This document shows positions 24,821 to 34,681 of a DNA stretch of 40,862 bases, in pieces. The notes beneath the pieces are model-generated. The model saw only the letters and a list, made by a program, of their open reading frames with translations. It did not search any database and had not been told where the DNA came from. The position numbers and the translations under genes were made by a program. Each line of letters opens with the position of its first letter. Positions within the stretch are counted from its first letter, which is position 1. Source of the stretch: Candidatus Krumholzibacteriia bacterium (lineage in GTDB: Bacteria; Krumholzibacteriota; Krumholzibacteriia; LZORAL124-64-63); assembly GCA_023270185.1 (NCBI GenBank), contig JAGLCY010000096.1, forward strand, positions 1 to 40,862, written 5' to 3'.

Positions 24821-26119
24821 TCAAAAGAAGTACCGGCCTCGGAATTCCAGCTTCCAGTCGTTGATCTTCTCACCATATTCTGTTCCGGATTTCCCGAAGA
24901 GCAGGTTCATCCTTACACGTAATTCAAGGTTTTCGACGCCAGTGTATACTACCTCGGGGATGAGGTTGAACGATCCGTCATCGGCGTTGACGATGGAGAA
25001 CAGAGACGGTGTCAGGTACAACCATCCGAAGGGCTCCTTCTGGGAAGCCTTGAGGTAGAAGTAGTTTCGCATGAAATTGGGCACCTGGTAGCCCGCCAGC
25101 AGGGGACGAATAGAGGCAAGCTGCTGCTCATCCAGATCGGTGATATGAGCGAACAAGTCGCCCGCTTCTGCGGCTGTGTATCCCTGGCCGTTATGGTAGT
25201 ACTCGAATATAAAGGTGGTGTTTGTGGGTGCCAGGTAGCGAACCCCCGCCAGGTAGCTGTGAACATCATCAATGGGGGTGGTGACCGCTCCATCCTTATC
25301 CACAATGGTCCTGGAGTAGTCGCGGAAAAGGGCGGCTTCGCCATGGATCTCGAAATTGGCGGAGAGATTCCGCGACAGGGTCAACCCGTATCTGGGACTT
25401 TTGCTACCCGAGGAAAGAGCCATCAAGTCGATATCGGTATTGTGGAAAAGCAGGTAGAGTTTTGCTGCTGCATTAACCTGATCGGATGTTCCGAACCCGC
25501 TGTTGATGTCATCGGTCACCGGTAAGACGATCCCGGTAAAAGCCATATTTCTGAGAGCGCCGTTGAAGCTCTTGACGAAGTCGACTTGCCCCAGCCAGTG
25601 GCCTTCGAGGGCCAGGTCGGGGTCCGAAGGGTTTTTGTCCCGGCCGACGAAGTTGGTGGGATTCCAGGCGTAACCCGTGCCCCACCGCGACAGCGATTTT
25701 CCCCCGGCAACGAAGACGTAGGGATTGATTTTCCAGGAAACACGGCTTTCGAACAGGAGGGCGCTGCTGTCCCAGTCGGTGCCGTTGTATTCCTGTTCCA
25801 AATTGCCCAGGCCGAAAAACGTGATGGGTCCTTCCTGAAAGGTGAGCCCCATCTGCAGCTCTGCTCCACCCTGGATAAGGTGGGAATCCTTTTCCTCTTC
25901 CAGGAAGGCCAACCGGTAAAAAGGTGAATTCCGGTTCAGGGCAAGATAATCCAGATTTCCTTGAAGAAACCCATCCAGGGTCCAGGGAGATTTGGAAAAT
26001 TCCTGGAAGTCGAACGAGAATTCTTCATCCTGGGCCTGAGTGGGGCCGACAACCAGGGAGAAGGCGACCATGAGCAAAAGGCCGCAACACAAGTACCTGG
26101 AATTAATGGGACGACTCAC
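24821..26119 (-). CDS. Outer-membrane beta-barrel protein (operon partner of a Lol-like exporter)
   Basis: Signal peptide and barrel-like alternation. C-terminal '...WKLEFRGRYFF' ends in Phe. Confidence 0.65.
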   Translation of the reverse strand: MSRPINSRYLCCGLLLMVAFSLVVGPTQAQDEEFSFDFQEFSKSPWTLDGFLQGNLDYLALNRNSPFYRLAFLEEEKDSHLIQGGAELQMGLTFQEGPITFFGLGNLEQEYNGTDWDSSALLFESRVSWKINPYVFVAGGKSLSRWGTGYAWNPTNFVGRDKNPSDPDLALEGHWLGQVDFVKSFNGALRNMAFTGIVLPVTDDINSGFGTSDQVNAAAKLYLLFHNTDIDLMALSSGSKSPRYGLTLSRNLSANFEIHGEAALFRDYSRTIVDKDGAVTTPIDDVHSYLAGVRYLAPTNTTFIFEYYHNGQGYTAAEAGDLFAHITDLDEQQLASIRPLLAGYQVPNFMRNYFYLKASQKEPFGWLYLTPSLFSIVNADDGSFNLIPEVVYTGVENLELRVRMNLLFGKSGTEYGEKINDWKLEFRGRYFF

Positions 26120-26874
26120 CGCAGCTCTTCAACCTTGGGCAGGAAATTCAGGGTAAAGGTCTCATCGCTGAACTCACGGGGCGTGATGCCGTCAAAAAGC
26201 ATGACCGAGCGGTAGCCTTTCTGCAAGGGACTGTCGGTTTCCAGAATGCTCGGGCGCACCAGGCCGTTGCCGAAATCCTTGACCTTGCTGTAATGCAGGG
26301 TCTTGATGAGGATCCCGGAGGTCGCGAAACACCGGATTTCCGTGGGGATGAGCGTTGCCTTGTCCACTTCCATCTCCAGATGATCGTAGGCCACGGTATT
26401 GGATTTGGCCTTCAGATTCAGGTGGATCTGTTCGTCTTCCTCGGTGATGGATTCGACATCGTACTCACTGGAATAGTCCAGCCGCAGGATATCCGAGTTG
26501 TTGAAAACCCCGCCGACGATTGACTGAAGACTGGTAATTCGCAAGGGTTTGCCCACGCTCGGCATGTAGAGCCACATGTTGTCCTCAAGGCGGAGCGTGG
26601 AACGGCCTTTCTCGCTTGCCGGAGAGAGGAACAGGGCCACCATCTTGTCCTGGCCCTTCTTGATGGTGTACAGAACGAATTCCTTCTTGCTCCCATCCGG
26701 TTCGATGTTGATGAGTTTGCGGTACATTTCGTAGGTCTCGGGATTGAGGTTGCGATCCACCTGAAGCAGGACGGCTGCCCCGTCAAGAGCCCAACCGGGC
26801 ATCGGCAAGACGGCCAGAAAGACCACCATGGTCAAGGTCACCAAAATACCCGCGCGTAGGTTTCTCATGTTCAT
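26116..26874 (-). CDS. Outer membrane lipoprotein-sorting (LolA-like) protein
   Basis: 'VLYTIKKGQDKMVALFLSPASEKGRSTLRLEDNMWLYMPSVGKPLRITSLQS' typical of the family. ATGA overlap with the downstream ORF. Confidence 0.8.
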   Translation of the reverse strand: MNMRNLRAGILVTLTMVVFLAVLPMPGWALDGAAVLLQVDRNLNPETYEMYRKLINIEPDGSKKEFVLYTIKKGQDKMVALFLSPASEKGRSTLRLEDNMWLYMPSVGKPLRITSLQSIVGGVFNNSDILRLDYSSEYDVESITEEDEQIHLNLKAKSNTVAYDHLEMEVDKATLIPTEIRCFATSGILIKTLHYSKVKDFGNGLVRPSILETDSPLQKGYRSVMLFDGITPREFSDETFTLNFLPKVEELR

Positions 26875-26882
26875 ATCCTTTT

Positions 26883-28122
26883 CTAGACTTGCCGCATGGC
26901 CGTGACCGGTTCCATACGGGAGGCCTTGAAGGCAGGTTGAAGGCTGGCCAGGGTCGAAATGGCGATGACCAGCAGGGAAACGATCAGGATCTCGTTGAGG
27001 TCGACGGTCGGTGACAGCACCAGGCCTTTCTGGCGGCCGAAGTCGAAGGTCAGGGGATTGGCCTGGAGAATGAGGATCGCTGCCAGGGACAGAATCGAAC
27101 CGATCAGGGACCCCAAAATACCAAGGCTAAGTCCTTCGATGAGGAAGAGGCTGAGGATTTTACCGGGACGCGTGCCGATGGCGGCAATGGTTCCGATCTC
27201 CTTGATGCGCTCGAAGACGGCCATGATCATGACATTCATTACGCTGACCAGAACAATGGAAATGAGCATGATCCTGATGAATAGCGTCATCAAATCTATC
27301 ATGCGGGCGATATTGTAGAATGGCGATAGTTTTTCCCAGGAGTGGATTTCAAATTTGGGCATATTCTGCTTGTTCAGGTTGGCGGCCAGGGATTCGGTGA
27401 GGTGGGCCTGCACCTCATGCAGTGCACCCGGGTCTTTCAGCCTGATGGCGTATTCGTTGGCCTCAATGCCGTCGATCCTCAGGATTTCCTTGGCATCATC
27501 GATGTGAACATAACCGTCTCGGCCGCCCGGTCCGGAGAGGCCCTCTAAAACCCCGCTCACCGTGAAGGTCTTGGCATTGACCGAACCGTCCCGATTGGTC
27601 GCAACTATCACGACGGTGTCGCCGAGCTTGACTTTCATTCCCCTGGCCAGGAGTTCCGGCACCAGGATTTCGCCCGACTTGATCATCACCGCCGATTCCT
27701 TGCCCTGTAGGAGCCTTTTGGCCAAGAGGGGAGCGGAGGCAAGTTCCCGGGCGGGATCGACGCCGTTCAACCGTACATTGGTCGTTTCCTCGAAGTTGCT
27801 GAACATACCGCCGAATTTGATGCGGGGAGAATAGGCCTCGACGCCAGCCATGTCGTCCAGTTCCCGCTCGATAATCTGCACTTCTTTCGGTGCCAGATTC
27901 AGGTGCAGGGGAAGATTGTCGATGGAAGCCACATACCCGCGTTTGTGCACCTGCAGGTGGCCTATCATCGAGTCGGTGATCTGACTGATCATCATGTTCT
28001 TGAATGCCCCGGAAATCGCGACAAACAGCAGGACTGCCATGACTCCGATCGTGATGAGGGACGAGGTCAACAGGGTTCGTCGTTTATAGCGCAGCAGATT
28101 GCGCAGGGCGATCTTGAAGAGA

Positions 28123-28130
<8 letters not shown>
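26883..28130 (-). CDS. ABC transporter permease (FtsX/MacB/LolC-E family)
   Basis: 'LFKIALRNLLRYKRRTLLTSSLITIGVMAVLLFVAISGAF...MAVFERIKEIGTIAAIGTRPGKI'. Confidence 0.9.
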
Positions 28131-28827
<697 letters not shown>

Positions 28828-29814
28828 TTGCTCCCGGTGTTCAATTCCAAGTCAGGTTCAGCAACCAATCTAATATATCCGGACTTGAGCCGCAGCTACC
28901 CAAAAACCCATTCGAGGCATCGCCGCACCGTGAAGGCACAACCAATACCTATAGGGCCAAACTATTTTTTCCTTCATGTTCGCGACTTCATCGCGCCGCG
29001 CATGACAGGACGTAACGTCACCTACTGTCTGCTCTACGAATCAGCAGGGCTTCTGGGTCTGCAAAACGACGCCATCACATTCGACGCGGAAAAAACCGAT
29101 ACCCTGCGTTCCCACTTTCAGTATATCGCGGCCAACCACTTCGATGATCCCAGCTACCAGAGGATTGACGGACGGCCTGTCGTTTATCTGTATCTGACCC
29201 GTACGTTTGGGGGTACCTATGAACAGGCGCTCCAACTCGTGCGTCAGGACATGCTCGCTTTGGGTTTCGACATCTATCTGATCGGCGACGAGGTATACTG
29301 GGGCACGCCCAACTCTACGCGTATCGCCACCTTCGATGCTATCACGGCCTACAACATGCACGGCCCTGTTCATCTGTCAGGTTTTCCGGATGACAGTGGG
29401 TTCCTGACGGAGGTGTCGGCCAAATATTCACAGTACCAATCGACGGCGAGCGGCCTGAACGTCGCCTTCATTCCGAACATCATGCCGGGCTTCAATGATC
29501 GCGGCGTACGCCTGGAGGTGAACCATTACGTCATTCCGCCGCAGGTCAACAACTGGGCGAGCCACACGAGCACCCTGGAGGTGATCAGGGAACGGCTGGG
29601 TCCAACAGCGGTGGTGGTCCCTCCAACGGTGTTCAGCAATGAGATTCGTCTGGAGGGATATCCCAATCCCTTCAATTCCCGGGTTGTGATTCAATACGAG
29701 GTGGCCTGGCTGGGAGACGACCTGGCCGGTCGACCGGTTGCTTCGGGAGTTTATTTTGTGCGGTTGGAAACGGGGACCGAGGCGGCTACCCGACGTATTT
29801 CGCTGGTCAAATGA
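28828..29814 (+). pseudogene. Truncated GH99/WbsX-like glycoside-hydrolase remnant with an internally deleted FlgD-like C-terminal domain
   Basis: 'DTLRSHFQYIAANHFDDPSYQRIDGRPVVYLYLTRTFGGTYEQALQLVRQDMLALGFDIYLIGDEVYW' without signal peptide or N-terminal part. CTD jumps from 'YPNPFNSRVVIQYEVA' to 'WLGDDLAGRPVASGVYFVRLETG'. Confidence 0.6.
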
Positions 29815-29871
29815 GTGTGAACCTCCCTACAGGTGGGATCTCCCGGTAAGGTATCCCGCACAAAAACGAAA

Positions 29872-29897
29872 GCGCCCGACTCAACCGAGCCGGGCGC
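29872..29897 (-). terminator. Rho-independent terminator for pckG (minus strand)
   Basis: GCGCCCGACTC-AACC-GAGCCGGGCGC; on the minus strand it is followed by a T-rich TTTCGTTTTTG. Confidence 0.75.
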
Positions 29898-29926
29898 CGT
29901 CTTTCCGGTCTTTTTTCCGACCGATA

Positions 29927-31888
29927 CTAGCCGAGCTGACCCGGCTTGACCACTGGACCGAATTTGCCCTTAAGCTCATTCAGGCCGGCTTCCCACTCGC
30001 CATAGACCTTTAACAGCTGCTTCGGCAGGTTCTCCTCTTTGCCGAAGGCCTCGCGCTGCAGGTCGATGCGAGCTTGGATCAGGTCCGTGTAGATGGAGAA
30101 CTGCATGTCGTACAGTTCGCGCGGATAGTCCTTCTGGATGGTGTCGGCGAAGGTCTGCTTCATCTCCTCGTAAACGGGGATGAAGCCGAAGGGCGTCTCG
30201 ATGCCCTTGTAGTCGCCGTGGGCGAAGCGGGCCAGCCAGGTCAGCCATGCCCTCACGTCGCGTTTTTCACCCAACAGCTTCTTGCCTTCGCTGCCGCCTC
30301 GGGCCTCGCTGGTCAGGAAGTAGTTGAGGCCCGCCAGGATCGGCTTGCCGGCATCGGTGAACTTATCGCTGCCGAAGAACTCGAACTGGACGCGCATGTA
30401 ATCGGCCAGGGAGCCGGGGATGAACGGAGCGTTGGCCCAGGGCTGGCGTTTCACGCCGGAGGCGCCGACCTCGGTCGCGGTGGCGGCCGAAACGATGGAC
30501 GCGCCGATGACCACGCCGTCATCCGAGTTCTTGCCGGCCCACACCGGAGGCATGGTGTCGGCGTCGCGGCCGGAGTAGGTCACGACTTTCACCGGGGCGC
30601 CCTCGGGGTTTTCGCCGGTTCCGTGGCTGAAGTTGCCGATGTCCTTGGCGCGCAGGGTGCAGCGGGCGTTGGGATGGGAGATGGGGATCTCCTTGCCCTC
30701 GGCGTTCGTCTTGCCCTTGAACCACTCGCCCTGGAAGTTGACGCCCTTGTCCGCGTGTTCCTCGAGATTGCCCGTCCAGTGGGGCACGCCCTTGTCGTCG
30801 ATCAGCACGTTGGACCAGATGACCTCCGTGCCCTCTTTGCGCAGGCAGTCCATCAGGAACGGATCACCCTCGCGGTTCACGTCGGCCACGATGCCGAAGA
30901 TGCCCTGCTCGGGGTTGATCGCCCGCATGGTGCCGTCCTCGGCGATCCACATCTGGGCCAGGTCGTCACCGACGAACTCGGTGCCGGCCATGGCTGTGGT
31001 GGTCTTGCCGCAGCCGCTGGGCGCGGCGCCGGCGAACCAGGTCATGCGGCCGCTGTCCTCTTCCACGCCCGTGATGAACATGTGTTCGGAGAGTTCCTGG
31101 CCCTTGCCGTAGTAGATGGCCAGGTCCACGGCGAAGCGGTGGTTGCCCTTCTTAAGCAACAGGGTGTTGCCGGCGTAGGTGCAGAACATGGAGAAGGTGG
31201 TCAGCCAGCTGCGGTCCATGAAAACGCGGGCATTGGGCAGATCCTCGGGGCGATTCGGGCCCTCGCTGTGCACGTTGGTCAGGAAGGTGCCCGATATCCC
31301 GACCTGCTCGTCGAAGCGGTCGTAACAGTGACGGTACAGGATGTCGCCCGAGTGCATGACGTAGGTCGACGAGGTGATCTCCAGGGCGGGCAGGGCCATC
31401 TTGGCGCCGGCCGGGCCACGGCTGAAGAACCCGACGATCATGGTCTTGCCCTTCATGATGCCGGTCATGTATTCCTTGATGTAGGCGTGAGCCTCGTCGC
31501 GCGGCATTTTCTTGCCCAGGGTACTGGAGGGTTCACCCTCGTTGACGATGTAGAAGGTGCGATCGACGATCCGGCCCTGCTCCTCGGACAGGTCGTAATG
31601 GATCGTGTGATCCTTCATGGCCAGCGTCTTTTCTTCCCCCTTGTCCAGGCTCATTTGCCGGACTTTCTTCATGTCCTCCGGGGATCCGGTGGAGATGTAG
31701 ACAGCGTCCGGCTGACAGCATGCGATGGCGTTGGCGATCTTCAGGATGGCATCCTCTGTCTTGATTTTCGACAGCCTCGCCTGGTGTTCGTCGTCCAATT
31801 TTTCCTGGATCAGCTTCCACGCCTCACCTATGGAATCGATGCCCCCCACTGCGGAGAGAATATCCACGCCCTTCTTCAGCTCCAGCAT
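29927..31888 (-). CDS. pckG: Phosphoenolpyruvate carboxykinase (GTP)
   Basis: 653 aa. 'WFAGAAPSGCGKTTTAM', 'FVGDDLAQMWIAEDGTMRAINPEQGIFGIV', 'VRAWLTWLARFAHGDYKGIETPFGFIPVYEEMK'. Confidence 0.97.
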   Translation of the reverse strand: MLELKKGVDILSAVGGIDSIGEAWKLIQEKLDDEHQARLSKIKTEDAILKIANAIACCQPDAVYISTGSPEDMKKVRQMSLDKGEEKTLAMKDHTIHYDLSEEQGRIVDRTFYIVNEGEPSSTLGKKMPRDEAHAYIKEYMTGIMKGKTMIVGFFSRGPAGAKMALPALEITSSTYVMHSGDILYRHCYDRFDEQVGISGTFLTNVHSEGPNRPEDLPNARVFMDRSWLTTFSMFCTYAGNTLLLKKGNHRFAVDLAIYYGKGQELSEHMFITGVEEDSGRMTWFAGAAPSGCGKTTTAMAGTEFVGDDLAQMWIAEDGTMRAINPEQGIFGIVADVNREGDPFLMDCLRKEGTEVIWSNVLIDDKGVPHWTGNLEEHADKGVNFQGEWFKGKTNAEGKEIPISHPNARCTLRAKDIGNFSHGTGENPEGAPVKVVTYSGRDADTMPPVWAGKNSDDGVVIGASIVSAATATEVGASGVKRQPWANAPFIPGSLADYMRVQFEFFGSDKFTDAGKPILAGLNYFLTSEARGGSEGKKLLGEKRDVRAWLTWLARFAHGDYKGIETPFGFIPVYEEMKQTFADTIQKDYPRELYDMQFSIYTDLIQARIDLQREAFGKEENLPKQLLKVYGEWEAGLNELKGKFGPVVKPGQLG

Positions 31889-32219
31889 CGCGGCCTCCTC
31901 ATTGAATCCGCCGAATTCCGGCGGATTTGGTACGGATTACAGGTTTTAGAAAAATCCAATCTCATATGTAACTCATAAGGCCGAACGTCACAAACCAAAT
32001 CGCTTCAATGGGGGTGCAACGGTAAGCTGTATTACGTCGGAGGCCGCGAAGGTCTGGGCGTGCTCGCGGTTCGTCCATGGCCCGGGGAGCCGGGTTCTCC
32101 GGCAACGACTGGACGGTCAAATCGGGTGAATTCATCTGGGCGGATGATCGGTGAGCCCGGGTAGGCTTTTCTCGCAATAACTTGTAAAAATGCCCGGATT
32201 GTATTAGTTTCCGGCCTGA

Positions 32220-32361
32220 ATTCTCCCGACAGTCGGGGGAGCTACGGTTCGGCGAGCGATTGAATTGCCGGGCCAATTTGGAGCGCAGGGGATTTGTCGG
32301 AAAAAGCCGGCGGTTCTGAGCGCTTGGTTAAGCCGGTAAGCCGGCACTTGGAGATAATGCT
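32220..32361 (+). promoter_or_regulatory. Structured 5' leader RNA copy B upstream of an RRM gene
   Basis: Hairpins 32223-32239, 32246-32274, 32296-32311 and 32332-32345 correspond position by position to copy A. Confidence 0.75.
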
Positions 32362-32685
<324 letters not shown>

Positions 32686-32717
32686 GTTAGTCAGTCAGCC
32701 CACGGGTTGATGATTGG

Positions 32718-32745
32718 AACCCCGCTACCGGGAGGTGGCGGGGTT
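32718..32745 (+). terminator. Terminator-like hairpin of RRM gene B (weaker U-tract)
   Basis: AACCCCGCTACC-GGGA-GGTGGCGGGGTT. Confidence 0.7.
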
Positions 32746-32951
32746 ATTGTATGTGTGCACGTCTAATATGATATTCCCGACAAGAAAAATTGAGTCAGAC
32801 TCATGAAGGCCACATTTGTCGGAACCTATGGGCCGTAGGAGTTGTCATATCTCAAACCGGTTTCCGCGGTTGGTCGGTTGCTATCGTCCCTGCATTATTA
32901 TTACAAGTACTGTTGGGCACTTCACAACGCGCTCGAATCTGGGAGGACGAA

Positions 32952-33455
32952 ATGAATTCACGAATCTTCTTCACTGTTTTGTTGGCCATTGCCCTGGTTG
33001 CTTCGGTAGCCGGCGCCGGTACGATCGATGAGAACAAAGCCTTGGTCGCTAATTTTATCGAAGCCAACAATGCGAAGGATTTCGATAATCTTCCTACCTA
33101 TGTCACCGACAATTTTCGCCGACATTCACAGGCTTCACCAGGTGTTGTCGTGGCCAATAAGGAACAGTTCATCAAACACATGGGCGACGATTTGAACACA
33201 TTTCCCGATGCCAAAATCGATGTTCAGCAAGTTGTCGCGGAAGGGGACCGTGTTGCCGTTTGGGGCAGTTACCTGGGAACGTATAATGGTGAGGTTCCGG
33301 GTAGCGGGTCAGCCGGACGAAAGGTCAATGTCGACTTCTCTGCCATTTATCGCATAGAAGGTGATAAAATCGCCGAATTGTGGATCACCTGGGATAATTT
33401 GGCTGTCCGTACACAGCTTGGAGAGAAAACCGTTCCTGGAGGTATTGCAGAATGA
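32952..33455 (+). CDS. Exported SnoaL-like / ester-cyclase-family protein (track ORF from 32790)
   Basis: Signal peptide 'MNSRIFFTVLLAIALVASVAGAG'. 'ENKALVANFIEANNAKDFDNLPTYVTDNFRRHS...FPDAKIDVQQVVAEGDRVAVWGSYLGTYNGE' is SnoaL-like. Confidence 0.8.
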   Translation: MNSRIFFTVLLAIALVASVAGAGTIDENKALVANFIEANNAKDFDNLPTYVTDNFRRHSQASPGVVVANKEQFIKHMGDDLNTFPDAKIDVQQVVAEGDRVAVWGSYLGTYNGEVPGSGSAGRKVNVDFSAIYRIEGDKIAELWITWDNLAVRTQLGEKTVPGGIAE

Positions 33456-33967
33456 AGACAGTACTTTGCATCGTTGCGCTATGTTTATCGGCATCACTTC
33501 CGGCCACGGCAGAGCAACAAGGCTTCCAGGATCCACTACTTGATCAAATGGCCGGGAATTGGGTCATGGAAGGCACCATCGCGGGCGACGAGTCTGTGCA
33601 TGATATTCTCGTTGAGTGGGTGCTTGATCATCAGTATCTGCGCTTTCACGAAGTGGCGCGCGAAGAAGAACCGGATGGCACACCGTTGTATGAAGCCATC
33701 GTCTTCATTGGCTGGGATCAGCCGACAAATCAGTATGCATGTCTATGGCTGGACTCGACCGGGGGAGGCGGACTTTCCGCCCCTGCCATCGGTCACGCGA
33801 AACCAAGCGGAGATACATTGCCGTTTGTATTCGACATGGGCGAGGGCGGAACCTTCCACACGACCTTTGTCTACGACCGGGACACCGATTCATGGAAGTG
33901 GCTGATGGACATGGAAAACGGCGGGGAACGTACTCCGTTCGCGCGGGTGACCCTGACCAGGCAATAG
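33452..33967 (+). CDS. Exported small unknown protein (DUF1579-like suspected)
   Basis: Signal peptide, then 'LLDQMAGNWVMEGTIAGDESVHDILVEWVLDHQYLRFHEVA'. ATGA overlap with the upstream ORF. Confidence 0.6.
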   Translation: MKTVLCIVALCLSASLPATAEQQGFQDPLLDQMAGNWVMEGTIAGDESVHDILVEWVLDHQYLRFHEVAREEEPDGTPLYEAIVFIGWDQPTNQYACLWLDSTGGGGLSAPAIGHAKPSGDTLPFVFDMGEGGTFHTTFVYDRDTDSWKWLMDMENGGERTPFARVTLTRQ

Positions 33968-33970
33968 ACC

Positions 33971-34585
33971 ATGACGACTTTCCATAGAAGACTCACCATC
34001 AGCTTTCTGCAGAACCTGGTTCGCTCGGTTCTGGTGCTCATGATTGTAATGGCGATGATCAGTCTCCCTGAAATTCAGTGGTTCTTCGATATCTTCCTGT
34101 TCGTATTGCCGCTGTCCCTGCTCCTCGCAACGCTGTTTACCGTGGGCTTCCTTGCGCGCGATCATGAATTGACGGCATTGAGGGCTGCAGGGTGGTCGAT
34201 GTTCCAGATAACGTGGCCTGTGATCTCGATTGGGGTTGTGGCTTCACTGGTATCCTGGGCACAGTATTTGGCCGATTTGCCAAAACCGCTCTCAATGCCA
34301 ACTGATGCCGCGGGGATAACAGCGTTCCATGCCGGCCTGTCTTATCCATTGGTTAATCTTCTTGCCGTTTACCTGGGAATCGGGCTTGCCGCTTCACCCC
34401 GAAACAAGTCGAGGTTTGTTGGTTTCCTGCGCGCGGGCATGTGGCTGATGGTTTACTACATAGTGTCGGCAACCGCGAACGCATTGGGGCGACACGGTGG
34501 ATTGCCGCCCCTGGTGGCAGGCTGGATGGCTGCGGTTTTTCTTGCCGGGATCACAGGAATTTTGTGGTGGAAAGCGGAATGGTGA
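33971..34585 (+). CDS. Compact LptF/LptG (YjgP/YjgQ)-like membrane protein lacking the periplasmic jellyroll
   Basis: 'LPLSLLLATLFTVGFLARDHELTALRAAGWSMFQITWPVI' and 'LSYPLVNLLAVYLGIGLAASPRNKSRFVGFLRAGMWLMVYYIVSATANALGRHGGLPPLVAGWMAAVFL' match LptF/G TM regions; only 204 aa in total. Confidence 0.6.
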   Translation: MTTFHRRLTISFLQNLVRSVLVLMIVMAMISLPEIQWFFDIFLFVLPLSLLLATLFTVGFLARDHELTALRAAGWSMFQITWPVISIGVVASLVSWAQYLADLPKPLSMPTDAAGITAFHAGLSYPLVNLLAVYLGIGLAASPRNKSRFVGFLRAGMWLMVYYIVSATANALGRHGGLPPLVAGWMAAVFLAGITGILWWKAEW

Positions 34586-34681
34586 TCGGCGGGATTGATT
34601 TTGCCATCTCAGATCATGTACAATTTATTGCTTCGGTTAACGGGCGAAAGAATTGGGCTGGTCAATAGTTACGGGAATATT

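Noticed and set aside
30074-31978. 634-aa ORF antisense to pckG
   Set aside because: The minus strand encodes a clear GTP-PEPCK. The antisense frame is Val/Gly/Ala/His-rich, with no recognisable domain: a typical GC-rich shadow ORF.
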